NCBI GenBank assembly: GCA_947489085.1
Contig: CANLCJ010000024.1
Coordinates: forward strand, 1 to 64,000
Reading direction: 5' to 3'
Source of the DNA: an uncultured Flavobacteriaceae bacterium
Lineage (GTDB): Bacteria > Bacteroidota > Bacteroidia > Flavobacteriales > Flavobacteriaceae
Length of the DNA: 64,000 nt
Below the pieces are notes generated by a model. The model saw only the letters and a list, made by a program, of their open reading frames with translations, was not told where the DNA came from and searched no databases. This document shows, one piece after another, positions 8,398-15,630 of the stretch. Every line of letters begins with the position of its first letter. Position 1 is the stretch's first letter. The translations under genes were made by a program, and so were the position numbers.

Positions 8398-10851
8398 TTA
8401 TCTTTTAAAAAAAGAACGCAATTTATCAAATATGCTTTTTTCAGACTTAGAAGGCTTATGATAGCCGTTATTATACGATCCATACCCGTAACCGTAATTA
8501 TAGCCATAGCCATAACCTCCTTTTTGATTGTAAAAATTATATAGAAAACTAATATTTTTCACTTCTCCATTACTGTATTTTTTGTTAATCAACGTTAACA
8601 TGTCCTTTTTCGTGTAATCCTGTCTTACAACGTATAACGAAGCGTCTACAAAATCCAGCAATTCCAGAGCATCGGCAACTAGGCCCAAGGGAGGCGTATC
8701 TAATATAATGTAATCGTATGTCTGTTTTAACTCTTTTATAAACTCATGCATTGTCTCTCCCATCAACAGTTCTGATGGGTTTGGTGGTACAGGCCCCGCT
8801 GTAATAACATCTAAATCGTCCACTTTGGTTTTTTGTATAACCTCTTCTAATTTCTTTTGGCCTATTAAATAATTAACTGCCCCTATAGCATTACTAATTT
8901 CAAAATCATCAAAAATCTTTGGCTTTCTCAAATCTAAACCTACAAGCACTGTTTTCTTACCGCTTAAAGCAAATACAGAAGCTATATTAATTGAACAAAA
9001 TGTCTTACCTTCTCCACTAATGGAAGAGGTGAGCATTACTGTTTTACTACCGCTTAAATCGTGTTTCTTATAAATAAATTGCAAACTCGATCGAATAGCT
9101 CTGAAGGACTCTGCAATTGCCGATTGGGATTGATCAAAAACAACCAAATTCGTCTCAGATTCATTTTCTCCAACAACACCTAATAAAGGTATTTTCGTGT
9201 TTTTTTCTACATCTGATGGACTATGAAATTTATTATCAAAAAATGTAACTATAAATGCTAATAAAACAAATGGTATTAACGCTGCAAAAAACGCAAATAC
9301 GTATCTCACATTTAAATTAACGACATTTCGCCCTTGTCCTGTATCTTTGGCCGGTTCTAATAATATAATATCGGAGATATTAGACGCTTTAATTAAATCT
9401 GCTTCTCCACGTTTTGCTAAATACAAATCGTAAGTATTTTGACTTAATAAATATGCCCTTTCTATACCTTCTAATCTTTGTTGATTTCCTGGTATGTTGG
9501 AAAATTTAAATTCTGAATTTGAGATTTTTGAATCTAAATATTGTATCCTCTTCCCAATGTTATTTTTTACGGAAGCTATATTTTCTAATATAACATACTT
9601 TAGTGCCTGTATTTGTCTATCTAAATCATTAAAAATAGCCACGTTATCTCTAACCGAATAGGATAATTTTGATTTTTCGGCTGACAACTGTATGATTCTT
9701 GAGACATTGGATCCTATATTTGCCTCGTCAATGCCATTAGTTGAAGGCACTTGTAGATTAGAATAATCATTATTAGAAATTAAATAGTCCTTTAAAATAT
9801 CGTAAGTTAAAATAGCCTCGCTTAACTCTTCTTTTTGTTTACGGTAGGCTTCTATCTTATTGAATAAAACTTCACTTTCATTATCAATATCAAATATTTT
9901 ATTCTTTTGTTTAAATCTATTTAAAGAGTCTGCTTTTGCATTCAATTCTGCTTTTACTCGGGCCAACTGCTTATCAATAAAAGCAACTGTATTAATGGCG
10001 TATTGATTTTTACGCTTAAGTTGATCTCTTTCTAATATAAATGCAGACGTATTGAGGTAATCTACAATCTTAGCTTTATTTTTATTTGTTAGTCTTAATT
10101 GCAATAAAGGCGACTGCGCCTTATTTAAAACAGTGAATTTACTTAGGAAACTAGAAACTGCCGAATTAAAATTATTATACTTTATATAATACTCACTACC
10201 TAATATTACAGACTTATCTTTCTTCAACTTAACAACTCCCTTTAAAATAGGAATATCAATTAGCTCTCCTACAGTAAACGTTTTGACAAAATTTGAACTT
10301 TTAAGAGCAAGCGATTTTAGAGTCTTGGTCTCATAATTTTGTAAAAGCACACTGTTCAATTCTTCAAAATCATAGGAAAGTTCGAAAGTATGCTCTGTTA
10401 AGAATTTTATCTTGATAGGCAGACCTGTTATTTGGAAAGCATTCTGAGCTCCTAAAAATTCGAAAGGTACACTACCATAAACATCTGTTTTATAAAAACG
10501 ATCCTGTTTTAAATACGTTAGATACAAATTTAAACTATCAACAACCTTTTCATGATGCTTTCTGGATTTTAAACTCAATAATACATCTTGTACTTTACCT
10601 GAGATGCCTCCATAATTAAATACTAAACTTGTATTAGAAGTAAATAAAGGGTTTTTATCGTCTTGTACTGTTATAGATGCTGAAAGCGTATAAGGAAACT
10701 CTCTACGTATGTTTTGCTGGTATACAACATAAAAGCCTATAATTAATGCTAATACAAACCATTTCCAATATTTTAAGCATCTAAAAATAAATGCTTTAAA
10801 ATCAAAGTTTAAAACAGCATTACCATTGTATGTTTTAAGTTCTTCATCCAT
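8398..10851 (-). CDS. Polysaccharide co-polymerase and tyrosine autokinase (Wzc-like)
   Basis: An 817-residue Wzc/PCP-2a type protein that couples chain-length control and outer-membrane export to an ATP-dependent tyrosine kinase. It has a first membrane helix (WKWFVLALIIGFYVVYQ, about 29-45), a long periplasmic coiled-coil domain, a second helix (FAFFAALIPFVLLAFIVTFF), and a cytoplasmic BY-kinase domain. Walker A is SISGEGKTF, Walker A' is VLVGLDLRKPK, and Walker B is YIILDTPPLG. Residues 778-797 form a glycine/tyrosine tail with eight tyrosines, the expected autophosphorylation cluster. It follows the Wza-like gene by 3 bases. No low-molecular-weight tyrosine phosphatase gene is seen nearby. 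Confidence 0.92.
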   Translation of the reverse strand: MDEELKTYNGNAVLNFDFKAFIFRCLKYWKWFVLALIIGFYVVYQQNIRREFPYTLSASITVQDDKNPLFTSNTSLVFNYGGISGKVQDVLLSLKSRKHHEKVVDSLNLYLTYLKQDRFYKTDVYGSVPFEFLGAQNAFQITGLPIKIKFLTEHTFELSYDFEELNSVLLQNYETKTLKSLALKSSNFVKTFTVGELIDIPILKGVVKLKKDKSVILGSEYYIKYNNFNSAVSSFLSKFTVLNKAQSPLLQLRLTNKNKAKIVDYLNTSAFILERDQLKRKNQYAINTVAFIDKQLARVKAELNAKADSLNRFKQKNKIFDIDNESEVLFNKIEAYRKQKEELSEAILTYDILKDYLISNNDYSNLQVPSTNGIDEANIGSNVSRIIQLSAEKSKLSYSVRDNVAIFNDLDRQIQALKYVILENIASVKNNIGKRIQYLDSKISNSEFKFSNIPGNQQRLEGIERAYLLSQNTYDLYLAKRGEADLIKASNISDIILLEPAKDTGQGRNVVNLNVRYVFAFFAALIPFVLLAFIVTFFDNKFHSPSDVEKNTKIPLLGVVGENESETNLVVFDQSQSAIAESFRAIRSSLQFIYKKHDLSGSKTVMLTSSISGEGKTFCSINIASVFALSGKKTVLVGLDLRKPKIFDDFEISNAIGAVNYLIGQKKLEEVIQKTKVDDLDVITAGPVPPNPSELLMGETMHEFIKELKQTYDYIILDTPPLGLVADALELLDFVDASLYVVRQDYTKKDMLTLINKKYSNGEVKNISFLYNFYNQKGGYGYGYNYGYGYGSYNNGYHKPSKSEKSIFDKLRSFFKR

Positions 10852-10854
10852 ATT

Positions 10855-11643
10855 TTATAGATTGCGTACTAAGAAAAATGTACTTACCAATACCGAAAAA
10901 ATACTGGCTACTGCTGTTATGGATTGAACAGCTGTTTGCCCTGCTCCCAATGCTTTTCGTTTTAAAGGCTTAACCATAATAATATCATTAGGCTTTATGT
11001 AGAAAAACTCAGATTTTAATGCTGCATAATCCGTGAGATCTATGTGGTGTATTTTTTGTCCTTCAGGATATTGCCTTAAAATTAAAACATCTTTCCTATC
11101 TCCGGTATCTCTTATATCTCCTGCATTTGCTATCGCTTCTAAAATATTAACACGATCTTGATACAATACTCTGGTGCCCCTATTACTAATTTCCCCTAGT
11201 GTAGTATACTTTAAGCCTGCAAGCTTTACTGTAACAAATATTTGAGCTGTTTCTTTAAAATACTTTAGCAACAACAACTTTTCAACTTTCTTTTCAACTT
11301 CCTTAACAGTATAACCTAAAACATTTATTTCTCCTAAAATAGGAAATTCGATATTCCCATGTAAATCCACTGTAAATCCTGTAAAATATAAAGCTTCAGG
11401 TGTATTACCTATCTCTTTAGAAGTAGGATTAAATATTTCAACCAATTCTTTATCTAAAGCTTTAACATCAATACTTAATATATCATTTACTTGAAGACGA
11501 TAAGGTTTAGCAAGAGCACTTATTTGAGTAGTACCATCTGTTTTAGTACCTTTATCTTGTAAATAAACCACATCTTTATTTGTAATACATGAACTAAAAA
11601 GTAAGCTAAACACTAGTAAATACAACCAACTACATTGCTTCAT
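10855..11643 (-). CDS. Polysaccharide export outer-membrane lipoprotein (Wza-like)
   Basis: A 262-residue protein of the polysaccharide biosynthesis/export family. I chose the ATG at 11643, because from there a signal peptide (MKQCSWLYLLVFSLLFSSC) ends in a lipobox-like FSSC with C19 as the lipidated residue; an in-frame start at 11667 would add eight residues ahead of it. The Poly_export domain (YRLQVNDILSIDV, GFTVDLHGNIEFPILGEI) is followed by a SLBB-like segment (VLGEI-type repeat, NILEAIANAGDI). A hydrophobic C-terminal helix (SIFSVLVSTFFLV) is consistent with an outer-membrane pore helix. It is the first gene of the minus-strand operon, and a good -7 element lies 22 bases upstream. Confidence 0.9.
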   Translation of the reverse strand: MKQCSWLYLLVFSLLFSSCITNKDVVYLQDKGTKTDGTTQISALAKPYRLQVNDILSIDVKALDKELVEIFNPTSKEIGNTPEALYFTGFTVDLHGNIEFPILGEINVLGYTVKEVEKKVEKLLLLKYFKETAQIFVTVKLAGLKYTTLGEISNRGTRVLYQDRVNILEAIANAGDIRDTGDRKDVLILRQYPEGQKIHHIDLTDYAALKSEFFYIKPNDIIMVKPLKRKALGAGQTAVQSITAVASIFSVLVSTFFLVRNL

Positions 11644-11664
11644 TCTAAGGGGTTTCAATTCTAG

Positions 11665-11672
11665 CAAATATA
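11665..11672 (-). promoter_or_regulatory. Predicted Bacteroidota promoter (-7 element) of the polysaccharide operon
   Basis: On the minus strand the sequence TATATTTG matches the TAnnTTTG -7 consensus of the Bacteroidota housekeeping sigma factor. It lies 22 bases before the chosen start of the Wza-like gene, leaving a leader of about 15 bases. No clear TTG -33 element was found at the usual spacing. This placement supports the 11643 start over the longer one, because transcription would begin downstream of 11667. Confidence 0.5.
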
Positions 11673-11777
11673 GCTTTTCATAATAAATAATAAAATTTTA
11701 AAATGATATTTATAAGTTCAAAAAAACGCTTCTAGCTTTTCTTAATTATAAGTGCGTTATTTGTAAAAAACTTTCTT

Positions 11778-13640
11778 TTGAATTACTTAACTGTAGAAAA
11801 TATTTCGAAGTCTTATGGCGAACGCACGCTTTTTGAAAATATTTCATTTAGCATCCATAAAGACCAAAAAATAGCCTTTGTTGCTAAAAACGGTACTGGA
11901 AAAACATCCATTTTAAATATACTATCTGGCGAAGACAGTGCAGATAGTGGTCAAATTATTTTTCGAAAAGACATAAAAGTGGCCTTTTTATCGCAAGATC
12001 CAAAATTTGACGACACGCTAACTATAGAAGCTACTATTTTAGCAAGCGATAATCCCGTTCTTAAAGTAATTTCTAATTATGAAAAAGCACTGTTAAAACC
12101 AGACGATACCGAGGCCTATCAAGCAGCTTTCGATGCTATGGAACACCACCAGGCTTGGGATTTCGAAACGCTTTACAAACAAATACTCTTTAAATTAAAG
12201 TTAGAAGATTTAAATAAAAAAATTAGCACATTGTCTGGAGGTCAAAAAAAACGCTTAGCACTAGCCAATGCCTTAATTAATAAACCAGACCTTTTAGTTC
12301 TAGACGAGCCTACCAACCATTTAGATCTAGAAATGATAGAATGGTTAGAAGCCTTTTTTGCTAAAGAAAACATTACATTATTTATGGTAACACACGACCG
12401 TTACTTTCTGGAACGCGTGTGTAACGAAATTATAGAACTAGACCAAGGGCAACTCTACAGCTACAAAGGGAATTACTCTTATTATCTAGACAAGAGAGAT
12501 GCCAGAATAGAAAGAGAAGCTGTAGAAACAGGAAAAGCAAAACAGCTCTTTAAAAAAGAATTAGATTGGATGCGCCGCCAGCCCAAAGCCAGAACCACAA
12601 AGTCCAAATCCCGAATAGACGATTTTGCGGATATTAAACACAGGGCACACCAACGCCGGCAAGACCACGAAGTACAATTAGAACTTAACATGGAGCGCTT
12701 AGGAAGCAAAATTCTTGAATTCCATAAAGTCTCTAAACGTTATGAAGACAAAGTTATTTTAAACAGTTTCGATTACACCTTTAAAAAAGGAGAGCGTGTT
12801 GGTATTATTGGTAAAAACGGCACAGGAAAAACCTCTTTTTTAAACATACTTACACAAACCGCCCCACCAGACTCGGGCAAGGTTGTAAAGGGAGATACTG
12901 TAAAATTTGGATACTATACCCAAAACGGTATAAACATTAAACCAGAGCAAAAGGTTATAGATGTTATCAAAGCCTTTGGAGATTATATTCCCTTAAAAAA
13001 AGGGCGCCAAATAAGCGCGCAACAATTACTAGAACGCTTTTTGTTTACCAGAAAAAAACAGTACGATTTTGTAGAAAAATTAAGTGGTGGAGAACGTAAG
13101 CGTTTGTATTTATGTACCGTTCTTATTCAAAACCCTAATTTTTTAATTTTAGATGAGCCTACCAACGATTTAGATATTGTAACCTTGAATGTTCTAGAGA
13201 GCTTTTTATTAGATTTTCCAGGTTGCGTTATCGTTGTAACCCACGATCGTTATTTTATGGATAAAGTTATAGACCACTTATTTGTATTTAAGGGCGATGG
13301 CGTTATCGAAGATTTTCCAGGAAATTATACCGATTATAGAGTATACGAAGACAGCCAACCTGTAATCTCTAAAACTACCGAAGATAAAAAGGAAAAAAGT
13401 ACTTGGAAAGAAAATAAAGCCTCGAAGCTATCATTTAACGAAGAAAAAGAACTTCGTAACATTGAAAGCAAACTCAATGCTTTAGCTTACGATAAGAAAG
13501 CATTAGAGCAAAAGTTTAATACACCCGATTTATCTCAAGACGAGATAAATAAACTCTCTGAAACCCTACAAGAGTTAATACAAACTATTACCACCAAAGA
13601 AGAGCGTTGGTTTGAATTATCTGCTAAACTTGAAGATTAA
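11778..13640 (+). CDS. ABC-F family ATPase (Uup/EttA-like), TTG start
   Basis: A 620-residue soluble protein with two ABC domains and no membrane segments, i.e. an ABC-F ATPase that acts on the ribosome. The first domain has AKNGTGKT (36-43; the first glycine of Walker A is alanine) and the signature LSGGQKKRLALANAL. The second has GIIGKNGTGKTSF and LSGGERKRLYL. The linker between them (WMRRQPKARTTKSKSRIDD) matches the Uup-type P-site tRNA interaction motif, and a charged C-terminal coiled coil (about 560-615) is as in Uup. The start is TTG at 11778, the only codon that gives the conserved MNYLTVENISKSYG opening. The next gene begins 10 bases after the stop. Confidence 0.9.
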   Translation: MNYLTVENISKSYGERTLFENISFSIHKDQKIAFVAKNGTGKTSILNILSGEDSADSGQIIFRKDIKVAFLSQDPKFDDTLTIEATILASDNPVLKVISNYEKALLKPDDTEAYQAAFDAMEHHQAWDFETLYKQILFKLKLEDLNKKISTLSGGQKKRLALANALINKPDLLVLDEPTNHLDLEMIEWLEAFFAKENITLFMVTHDRYFLERVCNEIIELDQGQLYSYKGNYSYYLDKRDARIEREAVETGKAKQLFKKELDWMRRQPKARTTKSKSRIDDFADIKHRAHQRRQDHEVQLELNMERLGSKILEFHKVSKRYEDKVILNSFDYTFKKGERVGIIGKNGTGKTSFLNILTQTAPPDSGKVVKGDTVKFGYYTQNGINIKPEQKVIDVIKAFGDYIPLKKGRQISAQQLLERFLFTRKKQYDFVEKLSGGERKRLYLCTVLIQNPNFLILDEPTNDLDIVTLNVLESFLLDFPGCVIVVTHDRYFMDKVIDHLFVFKGDGVIEDFPGNYTDYRVYEDSQPVISKTTEDKKEKSTWKENKASKLSFNEEKELRNIESKLNALAYDKKALEQKFNTPDLSQDEINKLSETLQELIQTITTKEERWFELSAKLED

Positions 13641-13650
13641 AACCCAAAGA

Positions 13651-14424
13651 ATGTTTTATCAAGTAAAAGCATATTTAAAATTTCTTTTAAAAGCCACCAA
13701 TCAACATGGTGTACACTCCCCTTTTGTTTTCAATCTTGTTACCAAATGCTTTTACAACAAAACGCATTATACAGCTTACAGCCAAATAAAAACATACCGT
13801 AACCTATTGCTTAACAGTACAGAACGTATTTCCATTACCGATTTTGGAGCAGGAAGCAAACGGTTTAAATCCAACCAAAGGCGTATTGCCGATTTGGCCA
13901 AACACGTAGGTATTTCAAAAAAAAATGCAGCCCTACTCTTTAGGCTTTCTAATTATTTTTCTCCGCTGCAAGTATTAGAGCTAGGCACTTCTTTAGCTTT
14001 AGGCACCCAAGCTATAAGTTTAGGTGCTCCCAACGCCGAAATAACAAGTATAGAAGGCTGCCCTAATATTTCTAAATTTGCAACCCGCCAATGTTCCAAG
14101 CTTAAACTAGACAGGGTTTCCATTATAAATGGTGAATTTTCTAAAGTATTATCAACTTTAAACACTCCAAAATTCGATATGGTTTTTTTTGATGGCAATC
14201 ATCAAAAAGAAGCCACCTTAAACTATTTCGAAAGCCTATTGCCAAAAGCACATAACGACTCCATTTTTATCTTCGACGACATTTATTGGTCTGCTGGGAT
14301 GACGGAGGCCTGGCACACCATTAAAGCACATCCTAAAGTTTCTGTTACCATAGATACCTATCAGTGGGGAATGGTGTTTTTTAGAAAAGAGCAAGCCAAA
14401 GAGCATTTTACCATCAGAATCTAA
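13651..14424 (+). CDS. Class I SAM-dependent O-methyltransferase-like protein
   Basis: A 257-residue protein from the ATG at 13651; a TTG 39 bases upstream would overlap the ABC-F gene and adds nothing conserved. It has an N-terminal region common in Bacteroidota (LLKATNQHGVHSPFVF) and a SAM fold of the O-methyltransferase type: QVLELGTSLALGTQAISL (motif I), ITSIEGCPN, FDMVFFDGNHQKEATLNYF and FIFDDIYWSAGM. No membrane segment is seen. It follows the ABC-F gene by 10 bases, so it is probably co-transcribed. The substrate is unknown. Confidence 0.78.
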   Translation: MFYQVKAYLKFLLKATNQHGVHSPFVFNLVTKCFYNKTHYTAYSQIKTYRNLLLNSTERISITDFGAGSKRFKSNQRRIADLAKHVGISKKNAALLFRLSNYFSPLQVLELGTSLALGTQAISLGAPNAEITSIEGCPNISKFATRQCSKLKLDRVSIINGEFSKVLSTLNTPKFDMVFFDGNHQKEATLNYFESLLPKAHNDSIFIFDDIYWSAGMTEAWHTIKAHPKVSVTIDTYQWGMVFFRKEQAKEHFTIRI

Positions 14425-14451
14425 AATAACCAACCAAGCGTTAAGAAATAC

Positions 14452-14482
14452 TTGTTAAAGATTAAGGTTTAACCTAATTTTG
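14452..14482 (+). promoter_or_regulatory. Predicted promoter of the cobalamin adenosyltransferase gene
   Basis: A TTG at 14452-14454, a 20-base spacer and TAATTTTG at 14475-14482 fit the Bacteroidota TTG-N19/20-TAnnTTTG promoter. Transcription would start near 14488-14490, about 23 bases before the ATG at 14512. Confidence 0.55.
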
Positions 14483-14511
14483 ATGGCATTGAAAAAAAAT
14501 GGCATTCAAAA

Positions 14512-15084
14512 ATGAAAATTTACACCAAAACAGGAGATAAAGGCACCACAGCATTGTTTGGAGGCACCCGAGTACCCAAACACCATATTCGTATTGATAG
14601 TTACGGTACTGTAGACGAGTTAAACTCATATTTAGGCCTTATTAGAGATCAAGATATTAACAACACCTACAAAGCCATTATACAGCGCATACAAGACCGA
14701 TTATTTACAATAGGTGCCATATTAGCAACAGACCCCAAAAAAGCTGTTTTAAAAAATGGCAAACAACGCCTAGACATTGCAAAAATAGCAACCAGTGATA
14801 TTGAACAATTGGAAAATGCTATAGATGTTATGAATGCTGATTTACCCCCAATGACGCATTTTGTACTCCCAGGAGGACATCAAATCGTGTCATTTTGTCA
14901 TATTGCACGCTGTGTGTGCAGGCGCGCAGAGCGTTTGGCCAGTGCTTTACACGAAGAAGCCCCTTTTGAAGCCAATGCTTTAACCTATTTAAACCGCCTT
15001 TCTGACTACCTGTTTGTCTTGGCACGAAAGTTGACTTTCGATTTAAAGGCAAACGAGATTAAATGGATTCCCGAAAAAGGATAA
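14512..15084 (+). CDS. Cob(I)yrinic acid a,c-diamide adenosyltransferase, PduO type
   Basis: A 190-residue PduO-type ATP:cob(I)alamin adenosyltransferase, which makes adenosylcobalamin from ATP and reduced corrinoid. It begins with the ATP-binding opening MKIYTKTGDKGTTALFGG and has the DSYGTVDELNSYLGL helix, the RCVCRRAERL arginine cluster that contacts ATP and the corrinoid, and the closing LNRLSDYLFVLAR. Length and motif order match the family. No cobalamin-dependent enzyme is encoded near it in the window. It has its own predicted promoter. Confidence 0.9.
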   Translation: MKIYTKTGDKGTTALFGGTRVPKHHIRIDSYGTVDELNSYLGLIRDQDINNTYKAIIQRIQDRLFTIGAILATDPKKAVLKNGKQRLDIAKIATSDIEQLENAIDVMNADLPPMTHFVLPGGHQIVSFCHIARCVCRRAERLASALHEEAPFEANALTYLNRLSDYLFVLARKLTFDLKANEIKWIPEKG

Positions 15085-15187
15085 TTGTTAATAGCGTTTT
15101 AAGTCTGCATTATTAAGAGCCATACAAGGGCTTAGCATACAATAATGTACGTTCTTATAATTAACGATTAAATAATTCGTTTTTTTC

Positions 15188-15217
15188 TTGGTGGTTTGGA
15201 GTAAAAAATTATTTTTG
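15188..15217 (+). promoter_or_regulatory. Predicted promoter of the DUF2795 gene
   Basis: A TTG at 15188-15190, exactly 19 bases of spacer, and TATTTTTG at 15210-15217 make a full match to the Bacteroidota consensus. Initiation would fall near 15223, about 16 bases before the ATG at 15239. Confidence 0.6.
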
Positions 15218-15238
15218 CAGAAAATTAAATAGTAAGAA

Positions 15239-15460
15239 ATGTATTGGACTTTAGAATTAGCATCTTATTTAAGTGATGCACCTTGGCCAGCAACAAAAGA
15301 TGAACTAATAGATTACGCTATTAGAACTGGAGCACCTTTAGAAGTTGTTGAAAATTTACAGTCTATCGAAGACGAAGGAGATTCATACGATTCTATTGAA
15401 GAAATCTGGTCGGATTACCCTACCGATGAAGATTATCTCTGGAACGAAGATGAATATTAA
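15239..15460 (+). CDS. DUF2795 domain small acidic protein
   Basis: A 73-residue acidic protein that matches the DUF2795 pattern seen throughout Flavobacteriia: an opening MYWTLELASYLSDAPWPATK, a helix-turn segment (DELIDYAIRTGAPLEVVENL) and a strongly acidic end (WSDYPTDEDYLWNEDEY). Its function is unknown. Monocistronic expression is indicated by a consensus promoter 16-45 bases upstream and a terminator 22 bases after the stop. Confidence 0.85.
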   Translation: MYWTLELASYLSDAPWPATKDELIDYAIRTGAPLEVVENLQSIEDEGDSYDSIEEIWSDYPTDEDYLWNEDEY

Positions 15461-15481
15461 ATAAAAGCATAAAGAATAGTT

Positions 15482-15509
15482 AAAAGTCTCGAATCGAGGC
15501 TTTTTTTTT
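15482..15509 (+). terminator. Rho-independent terminator after the DUF2795 gene
   Basis: An 11-pair stem (AAAAGTCTCGA with TCGAGGCTTTT, one G-U pair) runs into nine consecutive T residues. It lies 22 bases after the DUF2795 stop and ahead of the secA promoter. Confidence 0.8.
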
Positions 15510-15541
15510 GCCTGTAACACAAAAAAAAGCACAACAAAATG

Positions 15542-15549
15542 TATCTTTG
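15542..15549 (+). promoter_or_regulatory. Predicted -7 element of the secA promoter
   Basis: TATCTTTG matches TAnnTTTG. Transcription from about 15555 would give a leader of roughly 75 bases before the secA ATG, containing the inverted repeat at 15591-15607. No convincing -33 TTG is present at the usual spacing. Confidence 0.5.
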
Positions 15550-15590
15550 AGTGCATTTTTAGTGCAGGTAATCAATCAGAAAATTAGTAC

Positions 15591-15607
15591 CTAGACCGGC
15601 GGTCTAG
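15591..15607 (+). repeat. Perfect inverted repeat in the secA leader
   Basis: CTAGACC and GGTCTAG form a perfect 7-base inverted repeat around a GGC triplet. It is GC-rich against a very AT-rich background and ends 23 bases before the secA start codon. It lies downstream of the predicted -7 element, so it would be transcribed as a short hairpin, or could be a protein-binding site on DNA. Confidence 0.6.
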
Positions 15608-15630
15608 TTAAAATATAAAAACATACACAT

